43,364 bases of DNA from Acanthamoeba sp. SK_2022b (Eukaryota > Discosea > Longamoebia > Acanthamoebidae). The position numbers and the translations under genes were made by a program. Location: contig JANDJZ010000343.1 in NCBI GenBank assembly GCA_027943245.1, forward strand, positions 1 through 43,364, in the 5' to 3' direction. Under the pieces are notes generated by a model that searched no databases, had not been told where the DNA came from, and worked only from the letters and a program-made list of their open reading frames with translations. Of this stretch, positions 1 to 11,961 are shown piece by piece (positions within the stretch are counted from its first letter, which is position 1; each line of letters starts with the position of its first letter).

Positions 1-1299
1 CGTGCAAACACAATAGCTTCAGTTGCTTGCTGGTGAGCTACAGGCGCGTCTGCGTGTGGCGTCGCACCCCGATGCATCGAGTTTGCCGATGTCGCCCGTG
101 TGGAACCAGCCGTCGACCAGAACTTGCTTTGTCAGGGCCTCGTCCTATCAGCCACACGCGCCGCCGACCGTCAGCACACAAGCGAGCACACTACACATAA
201 ATGCACGACAGACGGCGACGCCAGGGCACGCGCGGGTGGGGGGGGGGAACCTTGAAGTATTCGGTGAAGAGGTGCGGGCCCCGGGCGAGGATCTCGCCGT
301 CGTCGGCCAGCTTGACCTCGCATTCGGGCAGGGCCTCGCCCACCGGGAGCAGGCCCAGCCGGTCCTCCTCGGCGACCTCGCCCTGGCCGGGCCCGGCGGC
401 GGCTCCAGCTGCGGGGAGCGTCCACGTCAGCAGGCCGCAGGTCTCGGCCTGGCCGTAGCAGTGGACCAGCCGCACGCCCAGTCCCGCGAAGAAGTCGAAC
501 ACCGCCCGCGCCGCTGCCGTATCGGAATGTATTGCGTCGTTCGGGGGTGAGCGAGAGTGAGCGCAGAGGGGATTTGGGGGAGGAGGGGTGATCGAGAGGG
601 CACATACCGGGCTGGGCGTTGCCGCCGACGAGGGCGTGGCGCACGCGGCCGCACCCGAGCTGCTTGCGCACTTGGTCGAGGACGCGCGGGGCCAGCCCGG
701 CGACTCCCGCGGCCGGCAGGCTGTCCCGCATCGCCTGTTTGGCCGAACCAGACCCGGGACGTCAACGCCTTGGGATTGGGGGGGGGAGAGAGGGAGGGAG
801 GGAGAGAGTGCAGCGAGAGGGAGGGCGCACGTGAAATGAGGTCAGCCAGAAATCGGGCGGGGCCGATATGATCGTCGGCTGCACCTCCCTGATGCAGCCG
901 TGCAGCATCGTCGCCTGCGTGAGGTGTGTGTGGGGGGGGCACGCGCGTGAGCCAACCGACAAGTGATACAAAAGGCCGCGGGGGAGGAGGGGTCGGCAGC
1001 GACGTACGTCGGGAACGTAGAATACAGACATGCCGGTGAGGATGGGCACGTGAAGGGCGAGGAGCTGTTCGCTGATCTGGGCGGTGGAGAGGAACGACAC
1101 GTAGCAGTCGTCGCCGGTGACGCCGAGCGAGTGGGCCACGCGGCGGGCAGTCCACAGGAGGCTCGCGTGGGACAGCACCACGCCCTTGCCCCGCGGCGGC
1201 GACGAGGGCGAGGACGACGAGTCGGAGCCCCCCGTGGACTCGGTGCCCGGCGTGTACACAATACAGGCCGTGTCCGTCAACGCGATCTCTGAACACGCG

Positions 1300-1361
<62 letters not shown>

Positions 1362-3788
1362 CAAATCTGTGTGAGATACGACACGACACGCGTGACGTGC
1401 GCATGTTTCCTACCTTTGGTGCGCTTGTCGAGCTCGGCGTCGAGGGCGTCGATGATCGAATCGCGGCAGCCCTTGAGTCGCTCGCCCGCGCGCGAGAAGA
1501 TGCGCCACGTGAGCACGGAGCCGTCCGGCTGCTCGAGGCCCGCGTTGCCGGGCTCCTTGACGATGACCAGCCGCAGGTGCGGGAAGGCCTTGAGCTCCGC
1601 CCGCACCTTCTTCCACTGGCTCTGCTTCTCGAGCAGCAGGAACGGCGCCTCCGACCGCTCCAGTATGCGCAGCAGCTCGGTCCTGCGCCGTCGATTACGC
1701 TGTGTCAGTCGGGGGAGGGGTGGGCGGGATAACGCGTCGACGAGGTCGTACGTGTTGTAGCTGTGCCCGATGCAGGGGATGGCGCCCACGGCCATGGCCG
1801 CGAGGCTAAATATGTTCCACTCGGGCCTACACAGGGGCGCGCGAGAAAGACATGATGTTCAGTGAACGCAGCTGGCTTGCGGAGCCACACGCAATCCCGC
1901 AGCACGCGAGACGACGCGGTACCTGGTGGCGCTCTTGCCAAAGATGCAAATGCGGTCGCCCGGCTTGAGTCCAAACGAGATCATGGCCCGCGCGGCCCGG
2001 CACACCATGTATCGGTACTGGCCCCACGTCTTGCGTCGCCAGAACTCCTCGCGCCTATCCGAACACACACGACACGACAGCACACTGTGAGGGATTGACG
2101 CAGCGGGGAGAGCGTGAGGCGAAGGGGGAGGGGGTACCGGACGGAGAAGGCGTGTTGCTCGGGATGCTCGGCGCAGCGGTCGAAGAAGTAGTGCACCACG
2201 CTCGTGGCCTGCTCCACTGTATGCGCGTGCGTGCGTGTGAATGGCGGCTCGCGATCGGCGATCCAGCCAAAGGGGATTAGGGGGGGGGTGAGGGGAGTAC
2301 CCGGCGTGCACACGGGGGGCGCGGCGGGCGGGGCGTTGCGGTGGTGGATGTGCGAGCCCGTGTCCGCCAGCTTGGACTCCTCCGTCACGGGGATGTGGAC
2401 TCTCGGCGTAAGCAACTGTTCGCGTCAAACGCGTGCGCGCGTGCATTTACACGCCCGTTAGCTGAGTCGCGGCCTCGTGAAGAGATGGGTGGCGATGAGA
2501 GAAGCGGCTGGGCGGGAGGAGAGCGAGTACGATCTTGAAATTGCTCGAGGTGTGGTTGACAAAGTGGGCCAAGTAGGTGAGCATGGACGGCTCGTCGGGC
2601 AGGGCCGGGTCGTCGTTAAAGTCGGACGCGTCCAACAGGCGCGGTATCCCGAGGTGACGCTCCGCCGCGGCGAACGCCATCTCCAGAATCGACTCTGCCG
2701 GTTTTGGCTGCGCGATCCACCAAGATGAGCACCGGTGAACAACCAAGTAAATTATAACTACACACATACATTAAACGAACAAAGAAATCGATGCCAAACA
2801 ACTCACGAACGCACGGACCTGATTGGCCAACGCAAAGTTGAGCGAATCGGGCTCGAGGGCGTGGACCAACGCACAGAACGTTCGGCCGTCGCGCCAACTG
2901 CAGCAGGCAAAAGTGAGAACGAAATGAGCGAAAAGAAATAAATAAATGTTTGGCAGGTTTAAGGAAATGTCGAAGAGCGATAACGGGGAAAGGCAAGAGT
3001 GGAGGGACCTGTCTTTGAAATCGTCCGCTTTAACGTTGTAGCCGGAGAGCTTGTCGTTCACCCACCGCAGCGTTCTCCCCTTGTAAGCTTCCGTTTCTGC
3101 GTGTGCCCCCCCCCCCGCGCCATGCGTGAGTCACCGCACACCAGCCAGTCGCCACACTCGCACAAAGGGGCGTGTTGCGCGTACTGGAATCGAGGGACCC
3201 GGTGGTGATGCCGACAGCCGCGTGGTTGAGGTGATACGCCCGAATCAGGTTCCACATGAGCTCCAGCACGGAGTCCACCTGCGCCTCCACCAGGTCTGCA
3301 GCCCCTCCCCAGCCACCGTCAGACATTGGTAAGGGAGAGGAGGCTGCAGCGCCCTATCATTCGGCGCGGCGTTGCATAAGGGAGAGGGAAGAGGACGTCG
3401 TACGCTCTTTGGTGATGCCGACGACGGGCACGCCATCCCTCTTGATGGCGTCGAGAAGGAGGGTCATGTTGGCCATCTTCAGGAACCTATTCAGACACAC
3501 ACGCACACACCATGGATATAACCACGGCCGTGAGTGAAGGCCCCAACCCGTGGCGCATGGCTGCGCGAAAGGGGAGAAGCAAACGAGAGAGAGAGAGAGA
3601 GAGCACCGTTTGTTTCCGGGCTTGCGGTTGACGCCGCTGACGGTCTTGTGGCTGACGACCTCCCAGAGGTCGATGAGGGTGATGCCATCGCCCACATCGG
3701 TTGTCCAGTCATCTATCTTGAGGCCCCGCTGCTGCAGCTTCAGGTTGCACCAGCGCGTAAACACCTGGCGGGTAGTGCGAGTCAGCAT
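1..3788 (-). CDS. Tandem calponin-homology domain / acyl-CoA synthetase fusion (3' end outside window)
   Basis: Many-exon gene running off the left edge. The first exons (3788-3607, 3486-3404, 3295 onward, 3087 onward, to about 2530) encode two CH domains of the actin-binding filamin/alpha-actinin type; DVGDGITLIDLWE and WRDGRTFCALVHALEPDSL are typical CH1 and CH2 cores. The next exon (about 2425-2300) joins in phase, with no ATG between, and leads into an AMP-binding enzyme close to bubblegum-type long-chain acyl-CoA synthetases. Visible parts are the region around PGDRICIFGKSATR (about 1930-1980), the P-loop YTPGT (about 1250), CYGQAETCG (about 450) and DGWFHTGDIGKLDASG (about 75-110). The enzyme part should activate fatty acids with ATP and CoA; the CH part should bind F-actin. 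The P-loop carries an insertion (see findings). The remaining C-terminal lid domain is outside the window. Domain calls are firm; the fusion is inferred from splice phase. Confidence 0.8.
1301..1361. repeat. (CA)n microsatellite in an intron
   Basis: About 60 bp of uninterrupted CA dinucleotides. It lies in an intron of the CH/acyl-CoA synthetase gene, read there as GT repeats on the coding strand. Open frames through it are artefacts. Confidence 0.95.
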
Positions 3789-4620
3789 GCGAGTAGCGTG
3801 ATGGCTTATGTTTTTACAACCCCATCACGTTTATTGAAAACAAATACACAATAGAAAGCGGTTAATGACCAATAAAAATAATAATAATGCAGGTGCGTGG
3901 TGATCAAGACCAGGCTTGGTGTAGGAATTAAAAAAGTTGTGGCCAACACAAAGGCGCTGAGGCAGGGGCAGAATAATAATAAAAAAGAGCACATAAATAA
4001 ATAAGACTTAATCACAAGGGGGGCTAACGGGTAACTGCGATTAATGGTTTCACAATTCAAAAAGACTCGTGAAAGGATGGGCTTGGAGGGGTCATACCCG
4101 CACGCGCATCTGGCGGCCTGCTTCTGAACTCATTTGAGGTTTGTGTTAGCGTGTAAACGAGCGGCGTCTGGTTCGGCCGGCCGTTTCGAGAAGAGGCGCA
4201 AAGAGGCTCAACAACGATAGCTCACGCTGGAAGCTACTGTACGAAATAGCTTTTACTGGTAATCGCAGGCCCTTTCTCCCGCGTGCCTTCCTTGGCTCTC
4301 AACCTGGTTGTTGTTGTTTAAGTTTTTTCTTTGGTATTTTTAATTATTAATACTTATTGAAATTGCACGACCGGCACAACCCAACAACGCAAACAACCTC
4401 TCGTTCTACGACCAAGAAGGGGTCTTGGGGTAATGGAGTCTCTCTTTTTTTTTTGACCTCTTCTTTCTAGCTATTTACACTCATGAGAGGAAGGATCGGT
4501 GGGCGAGGGCGCGAGAGTGGAGCTGACGTTGAGTGTCGCCTTGTCATTCGCTCCTCGAGAGGGGGGGGGGAGTGAAGAAGCACGCAGTCTGATCGCGTGG
4601 AGGAGGGAGAAAGCACGAGT
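3789..4620. other. Intergenic region upstream of the CH/acyl-CoA synthetase gene
   Basis: AT-richer than the flanking genes, with A/T runs near 3840-3990 and 4320-4360 and a T run near 4445. It should hold the promoter and 5' leader of the CH/acyl-CoA synthetase gene and the 3' UTR of the F-box gene. I see no convincing coding exon or RNA gene in it. Confidence 0.5.
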
Positions 4621-5361
4621 CTACTGCGGGGGGTAGTAGTACTCGCCGCTGCCGGCCAGCTCTGGCTGGTAGTGGCCGCCAGTGTCCTCGCCGTACCAGC
4701 CAGCTTCGCTTTCGTAGTCGTCGAGCAGCTCGCCCCAATCCTGATCGTTCTGGTAGTTGTCGAAGGCGTCGCCCATCATGTTGTCCTCGAAGTTGATCAT
4801 AAGACTGAAGAAGGCCTTCCACGTTCCGAGAGCCTTGCGCATAGAGCCGTTCTGGAACAGGTAGTAGTTCTGCGCCGCGTGCTTCCACGCCCCGCATTGG
4901 TCGTCATCTTCGCTGATGGTTCGCCATTTTCGACAGACGAGCGCGAGCCGCGCCAATTGGATGTAGTTGTCGCCCAACTGCTCAAAGATTTGTGCGAGCA
5001 CCTTGTCAGGCAGCGTGTTGATGATGTTGGGGCCCGTGATGACCTCTGGCTCTCTCGAGGTCTGCGGTGGCTGACGCCGCCAGGAGTTTGTTGGGGTGTA
5101 GTGGGGAGGGCCGCCGAGGGACAGAGAGGTCATCGAGGGCAAGATCTCGTCCGTTGAAGAGGCAGTTGGCCCACTGCCGTGGATGAACCAGCACGAGTCA
5201 CCACGGCTACAGCGATTTTGGAGGTAGAATTTACACACCACATTCCTCTGCCACTGACCCTCACCTCCTCCTCCTCCTCCTCCTCCTCCTCCTCTTCCCC
5301 TTCCTCTTCCCCCACCATTCTCACCGTGGTCGTAGCCTCCGTAGTGCCCTCCACCGTACAT
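4621..5361 (-). CDS. CCCH zinc finger / F-box protein
   Basis: A single exon of 246 codons from the second in-frame ATG (MYGGGHYGG); an ATG 14 codons upstream (5403) is also possible. Order: a Gly/Arg-rich RGG-like N-terminus (residues 1-40), one CCCH finger at about 43-61 with spacing C-x7-C-x5-C-x3-H, a linker, an F-box at about 112-152 (LPDKVLAQIF, then LVCRKW), and an acidic Tyr-rich C-terminal tail. F-boxes dock Skp1 in SCF ubiquitin ligases; CCCH fingers and RGG tracts usually bind RNA. The likely role is an SCF adaptor acting on RNA-bound targets, which is inference. It is intronless, unlike most neighbours, and divergent from the ParB-domain gene. Confidence 0.8.
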   Translation of the reverse strand: MYGGGHYGGYDHGENGGGRGRGRGGGGGGGGGGEGQWQRNVVCKFYLQNRCSRGDSCWFIHGSGPTASSTDEILPSMTSLSLGGPPHYTPTNSWRRQPPQTSREPEVITGPNIINTLPDKVLAQIFEQLGDNYIQLARLALVCRKWRTISEDDDQCGAWKHAAQNYYLFQNGSMRKALGTWKAFFSLMINFEDNMMGDAFDNYQNDQDWGELLDDYESEAGWYGEDTGGHYQPELAGSGEYYYPPQ

Positions 5362-5644
5362 GATGTTACGCGCAATCAATGAACACTTGTGGACAAGAAA
5401 CATTTTTTATTGTTTTTTTTCTTCTTTCCTGTCGGGAAAAAATAGAACAAAAAAAAAAAAAAAAAACAATTACTAATTGGTAAATTGCAAGCCAGGCTGG
5501 TAACGTGGGTGGCCCAACAGGTGATGGAGGCGCGCGTCGTGCCTGACACAGAAGAAAAGATGAGTAAAGGGGCTTCATTGCCCTCGCTGGTAGAAGGGGG
5601 AACGTGGGCCCTTCCGCCATTCGGTATCACGCAGACAGAGGAAC
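5362..5644. promoter_or_regulatory. Divergent intergenic region, F-box gene / ParB-domain gene
   Basis: About 280 bp between two divergent start codons. It has a long A/T tract near 5404-5466 (T-rich, then about 18 A). It is presumably a shared promoter region; no specific element is claimed. Confidence 0.4.
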
Positions 5645-8600
5645 ATGGGCAAGTTGAAGATGCATCCCAACGCCTTCAACGCCTTCAGAACACTTTATCA
5701 TCTTCTGCGACGCTCTGCCCCACGTCTAACAGCGCCTCAGACGGGTGCGGTTGCCACGCCCTTTCATTTTCATTTTCATTTTCATTTATTTGTTTTATTG
5801 ATCCTTCTGACTGGTACTCGAACTCGTTTGCTCTCTGTGGCTTCCGACAATTAAGGACTGAGGTGGCACTGAGCGGTGGAGGAAGTTGCTTCGACGACGA
5901 CGCCATCACAGGTTCGCTGTTTCCACTAGTGTCGCTACAACCCACCACATGAGGCCGCATATCTGTCCTTTCACAGTCTCACGCGTGTGGTGGGCGCGCG
6001 ATCTTGGTCTTGCAGGGGTGTCGCCCAAGCCCCTTAGGCGCAAAAAGAAGAAGGAGCGCAAGAAGGCCGAGTCCAAGAGCGACGCTGCAGCTACCACGGC
6101 AGAGGCGCCGGTTGCCGTTACCGCAATCCACGATCACACCTCGCAGCAGCAGCAAAGGGGTAAGAAGAAGTCGGAGCGCAAGAAGCGCGATGAGGTCCAG
6201 GCGAGCAGTGTCGAGGTCGATGCAGCCAACGTTCCCACTACCGACGTCGACGCCAACACCGAAGCGACCTCCGCGGCCTTCCCCGGTCCCACCGCTGCCA
6301 CGAGCACCACCGCCAACGTCAGCGGTGGAGGCAAAAAGAAGAGCAAGGACAAGCAGCGCGCCTTGAAGCAGGGCCGTCACCAGCGACATCAGCGACAGGT
6401 GGGCGACAATGCCAATGCCGACGCGGATGCGGATGACGATGGGCAAGACCCAGTTGTTGCCACAGAAGGCACGGGCGGTGGCGGCAGCGCCGCTGGTATC
6501 GAGTGGCGGCGGATACGGAAGCGGGGCGGGTCGCTCGAGATGCTGCCCAGCGAGCGAAGGAGCCGCGAGCTGCGCATGAGCGGCATCGACGAGGCCATGC
6601 TGCGCAGCATTCTCGGGGACTACTACGACAACGACAAAGACAAAGGCGTCGGCAACGACGTCAGCCTCGATGCCGGCAACGTCGAAACGAGCGAGGCGGC
6701 CTCGGCGCGCCTCACGCACGGAAAGGGCGACAATGACGGCGAGGGAAACGGTGAAGACGAACTTCGAAGTGAAGCGAAGGCGAGGCAGAAGCGGAAGCAG
6801 AAGCTATCCAGCAAGAGCGACGACGACATGAGCCGCACCTACATCTACGTCGGCGCGCTGTCGCCCGGCGGCAAGAAAAAGGCCACTGTTGGCACCAAGA
6901 AGCGCGGTAAGGTCGAGAGCACGTTGTCATCATCGCCGCCGACCTCGACCTCGCCGCTGACCTCGACCACGACATCGCCGCTAGCCTCGACCTCACCACC
7001 AACATCAACATCGACCTCGCCGCCAACATCATCATCGACATCGCCGCCAACATCAACATCGACCTCGACGCAGCACGGGTTCATTCGGAAGCTGAGGAAC
7101 GACGCGCTGAGCCGATCGCTCGATCTCATTCCCAATATCTTTACCCAAAAGCCCGCCTCTGTGACCCTGGTCCCGCCGGCCGACGCCATCGAGGCGCCGC
7201 CGACGGAAGCTTCCACCACCACCATCACCACCATCACCACCTCCTCCTCCAGCAGCAACAGCAGCACGCCGGCGTCGGACAAGCGGGCCACCAAGAAGCG
7301 CGCGGCTTCGCTGGGTCGGTCGGCCACGACCGAGTCGCTGGCTCCTCACCATCATCACACGAAGACGCCGCCCAAGGACGAGGTCGCCTCCGACGACGTG
7401 GCCAGGCAGACGCCGCAGGAGCAGCACCAGCAGCGCAAGAAGGACCGCAAGAAGCGCAAGAAATCGCAGACGGAGAGCGAGCTGCACGCCATCGAACTCA
7501 AGGCCTCCGTTGTTGCCGACATCGCCGGCAGTCCCCGCAAGGCCGTCGACGGCCAGGACGGCGTCAGTATCGTAATCGTCGCCCCTGTCGCCAACAACAC
7601 CGAGCACGAGGGCCCGCCGGCGCTCGCTGTCGGCCTGAACGCCAGCGTGGGCGGCGCGAGCCCCAAGCCGACCCGCCCCAAGTCGGCCATGGAGAAGGGC
7701 AAGAAGTCCCTTGTCGCGGCGAGCGACCCGACCGGCGGCATCAGGCGGCGCAGCTCCTACGACCGCGCCATGGCGGCCCCATGTGCCGACCCGGCTCTCC
7801 CGGCGGAGGCCATCAGTCCCGGGACCGAAGCGCCGCTGCCCACGCCACAGCCGACGCAGACAGCGACGCTACCGCCGCCGCCTCTGTCGTCGTCTTCGCC
7901 CGAGAGTGGGGGGCAGCAAACGCCGTCGTCTCCGCCGACGTCGCCACACGCCGCCACGAAGGAGAAGCGCCGTCGCTCGGGGTCGGCCAAGGAGGGCGCC
8001 GGAGCCAAGCTCAAGGCGATGCCCAAGAAGGCGTCGGCATCGATGGCCACGCTGCCCACTGCCGACGGCCTGTCGTTGGCGTCGCCCGTGCCGCCTCCGC
8101 TGCTGGCGACGTCGGCGTCGGGGGTGATGGCGTCGCGCCCGTCGCCCGAGGCGTTGCGGCTGCCCCTGGCCAACCTCGAGGCCCTCCGCGCGATCAACGC
8201 CGACGGCGAGGAGGGCGGCTGCGCGGACTGCGCGGCTCAGCGGCTGACGACCACCAAGCGCATCATGGTGGCCTCCTCCCCGTCGACCTCGACCTCGCCA
8301 ACGTCGACGGCCCTCGGGCCGCTCACGAAGAACGTCGACAGCGGCAACAACGCCGGCGGCGACGACGACAACAGCGACGAGCCGTCGCTCGAGGACTCGT
8401 ACGGGGTCTACCTGATGAAGCGCATGAAGCACCGCAAGAAGCGGAAGAAGCGGAAGAAGCAGCAAAAGGCCGCGGGCAAGCGCGCTAGCGGTGCCGAGGG
8501 CCTTCACGGCGAACACGAGAACGAACACGAGAACGAGGACGACAACGACAACGACGAGGAGAAGGAAGAGGAGGACCGGCTCTTCTTTGCGCATCTCAAG

Positions 8601-10743
8601 AACGGGTTCGAGCGACACTACCGCACCACCGACCCGCTGCTGCCCTCGTCCCTGCAGCTCAACGCCGACGCCGTAGTCTCGACTGAGGTACTGTTTTTTT
8701 TTTTTTTTGAATTTCGTTTCCTCTAATTTTCTTGTATTTTGATTTTGTTTATTCCAATTGTTTTTCACCCGATTGGGCGGCGTAGGCCCAGCTGGGCGAG
8801 TCCCCATCGACCATCATCAGCAGCAGCGTCAAGAAGAAGAAGAAAAAGAAGAAGCTCCGCGTCAAGATGGCGGTCGCGGAGGACCAGCATCGGCTCGGGG
8901 AGGAGGAGCACGAGGACGACGACAGGGACGGCGATGGCGACGCCAATGGTCGGAGGAAGGACCGGCAGAGGTCGTCGCGATCCATCTCCGGGTACGCTCG
9001 CTCCCCCACTGGTTGCGGCCTCTCTCTCTCTCTCTCTCTCTCCACTCGCACGCACGCATGCATGTGAGAGATTGGCGCACGCGGCGCATCCACACGCACG
9101 CATGCACGCTCTTTTCTCGAGCACGTAAATCAACGCTCACGGCGCACACACCACGCGTGCAGAGCCATTATCACCCTCCTCCTCTTCCTCCTCATCACAC
9201 TCATAGCCGCTGCCATTGCCGCGCTTTGCCACCGCCCACCCCACCTCCGCTTGCTCCTCCCGCACCACTTCCCTCTCCTCCCCCTCCTCCTCCTCGTCGT
9301 CGGGGTGGTGGTTGTGGTTGTGGCGTGGCTGGTGCTCCACTGGTTGGCCTTCCTCCGTTCTAACCCCCCCCCCTCCTCTCTCTCTCTCTCTCTCTCGTCT
9401 CACGACCCGCAACGACACGAGCAGGCAGTTTGGGGAGGGATCGGGGTCGCGGCGGCTGGGGGCCCCGCGGCGGAGCCTTTCGGACACCAACCTGCGGGCG
9501 ACGTACCTGGCCGAGCGGCGGCAGAAGGAGGAGGAGGAGGAGGCGGCGGCGACGGGGGGCGAGGGGGCCGCGGAGGACCTCAAGGCGAAGCGCCGGCGGC
9601 TGCGACGCAGTCGGTCGATCAACCTGCTCGACCTCTACAAGCACAAGCACACCACGCGCAAGGAGCGGTACAAGACCACACGCACACGCGCACACACAGC
9701 CGCGGCGGCTGATCGCTAACGCATGCGCGCGCGCATTCGCCCGTTGCAGTCCGGTGGTGCCGCTGACCGAGCTGCGGCCGACCCAATTCACCGTGGGCAT
9801 GCTGGCCGTGGCCCACCAAACGAAGAAGATCAACAAGCTGGTCAAGTGCGTCTCCTTCTCTCCCCCTTTTCTCTCCTCTTGCCATGCGAGCCCACGCGCG
9901 TGCTGATCGCGAGAGCCATTGTTGCGTGGGCCGGTTGGTCGTTTGGCGCGCGAAGGACCAGCGGCGAGGCCAAGCTGGTCAAGTACATTGGCAAGAAGAC
10001 GGTGCCGGTGGTGGTGGGACCCGAGCAGCGCTACTACATGCTCGACCGACACCACGCCGCGCGCGCCCTCTGGGTACGCCTAGGCCCGCACAGCACCCTC
10101 TCGCTCTCCCCGTCTCGTCTCGCTCGTGAAGGGATCGCTCGTGCAGCTCACCGCCGCCGGCGCGCGCAGGACTCGGAGGTCGACGCCAGCCTGAAGGTGC
10201 TGCACGTGCAGATCCTGGCCGACCTGTCGGGGCTGAGCCAGGACGAGTTCTGGGACAAGATGAAGCGCAACAAGTGCACCTACCTCACCAAGAACGGCCA
10301 GGACCCGCTCTCCCCCGTACGCACGCACGCACACGCGCACACGGCGGCCACGGGCTCACGCCGTGCACGGGCGTGCAGGACCTGCTGCCGCCGAACGTGG
10401 GCGAGCTGAGCGACGACGCCTACCGCAGCCTGGCGTGGGCGGTCAAGAGCCGGAAGGGCTTCAAGGCCACCTCGATCCCCTTTGCCGAGTTCATCTGGGC
10501 CGGTGCGTCTTCATTCCACTCTTTGCCCCCCAAAAACCAAGCACGTGCTGACGCTTTCGTGTGGTCGCGTGGTCTGCAGACTTTCTGCGGCAGGAGCTGG
10601 GCAAGGACCTGGAGGGGGAGGACATCTACGAGGTGGTCGAGGAGGCCATCAGCATGTGCCACTCGTCGTGCGCCGCCCACCTTCCCGGCTACATCGCCCC
10701 GGCTCCCGCTCCTGCTCCCGCCCCGGACGACTCCGCCCCATGA
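5645..10743 (+). CDS. Large low-complexity protein with C-terminal ParB-like nuclease-family (ParBc_2) domain
   Basis: Nine exons: 5645-5744, 6016-8687, 8792-8991, 9425-9667, 9750-9845, 9962-10073, 10170-10316, 10379-10502 and 10580-10743. All joins are GT-AG and in phase, giving 1285 residues. Residues up to about 1070 are low complexity: repeated Lys/Arg clusters that could be nuclear or nucleolar signals, acidic Asp/Glu tracts, and a TSTSP repeat at about 341-385. From about residue 1073 the protein matches the bacterial ParBc_2 family in order: LTELRPTQFTVGM, KKTVPVVVGPEQRYYMLDRH, a short helical segment with DEFWDKM, then DAYRSLAWAVKSRKGF and FAEFIWADFLR. The family is known mainly from bacteria and its function is poorly defined; nuclease activity cannot be assumed. 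The first exon is the least certain part. It converges on the GT4 gene, with 116 bp between the stops. Confidence 0.8.
6937..7070 (+). repeat. Degenerate Thr-Ser-Pro coding repeat
   Basis: Imperfect tandem repeats of CTCGACATCGCCG-type units encode TSTSP-like motifs in the ParB-domain protein. The tract is likely disordered and length-variable. Confidence 0.75.
8992..9424 (+). other. Long low-complexity intron of the ParB-domain gene
   Basis: A 433-bp intron, several times the local norm. It is filled with CT-rich tracts (9018-9043, about 9375-9395), CACG-rich DNA and GGTGGTTGTGG-like stretches. The joined frame is preserved across it. Confidence 0.6.
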
Positions 10744-10859
10744 CGACCCTCCATCTCTTCCCCAACACAGCTCTGTACAGCGACAAAAAAAAATGTAGAG
10801 TAGAAGAGAGAAAAGCTGAAAGGGAGGGGGAAAGAGAAGGGGGGGGGGGAAGGTCGCCC

Positions 10860-11886
10860 TCACAGGGCCTTGGTGATCATGTCGCGAGTGAGGGAGAGGG
10901 TGCCCATCACTTGGGTGCTGACGTGATGCCGCTTCCGGGCAAGTTCGTAGATGCGCGTGTGGTTGAACGTGTCGTGCAGGTGTTTGTTGACCTCCTGCAC
11001 ACGCACACACAACACAGCGAACATGAAAAAACATTTGAGGGTGAGCACACGTGTCCGGCGAGCATGCTAGGTCATGGCCTCTCGTTACCTCGATGTTGTC
11101 GGACAGGAAGCCAAACTCGGGCGTGATGAGCTCAACGTTAGCGCCCCTGGTGCTGCCGAACACGGGCGTGCCCTTGGAGAAGGCCTCGATGGTCACCATG
11201 CCAAACGCCTTTGGTGGCGGTAGAGCCCAGCATGAGCAACCCCGCCAGAGGGCTCGTTGTGTTTAAATAGGGGGGACGCCATAGTACTTACCTCGTCCAG
11301 GTGCGTGAACATGAGTAAGGCCTTGGCGTGCTTAAACGCTTCGGCGTGGTCGTGGCCTGTCGCGCGCACAGCACACGTACACAAACACTCAGCGCGTTGT
11401 AAGACTTGACAGCAGCGGCGGGGCGGCGGGGGAGGTGGGCGGCAAGGGCCCGCGCACCTCTTCGGAGCTCCGTGAAGTGCTTGAAGTTGGGGTGTTGCTC
11501 CGCAAACTGAGCCAGCTCGCCCTCCAGCTGCGTGTACCCCCCCCCCCGAGCGCGTGAGCGAACAACCCCTTGTCGTCGTTGCGGTTCCCCGCTCTATGAC
11601 GGAGGCGGGGGGGGAGGAGGTATAGGGAAGGAGTGGCCGAACGTACGTCGGCGCTGCCGTAGGCTCGGAACTCGTCGTTGGGGTTGAGCTCGGCGAGCTT
11701 GAGGACTTCGTCGATACCCTTCTGCCTGCCCCAGTTCCCGCTGACGTAGAGGTAGTACTGCCGGTCGTTCGGGTCCCCCAAGTCGAACTCGCTGTCCTCC
11801 AGCCCCATCCTGCCCCCCCCCACAAACCGGAGCGACTCAAGTCAGCAGAGCGAATGGGTCCCCGTGTGCGAGTGCACGCGCAGGTA

Positions 11887-11961
<75 letters not shown>

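Noticed and set aside
5979..6719. Long open frames antisense to the ParB-domain gene (also 7869-8807)
   Set aside because: They mirror low-complexity GC-rich coding sequence; the plus strand has a nine-exon model with all phases agreeing and a recognised domain.
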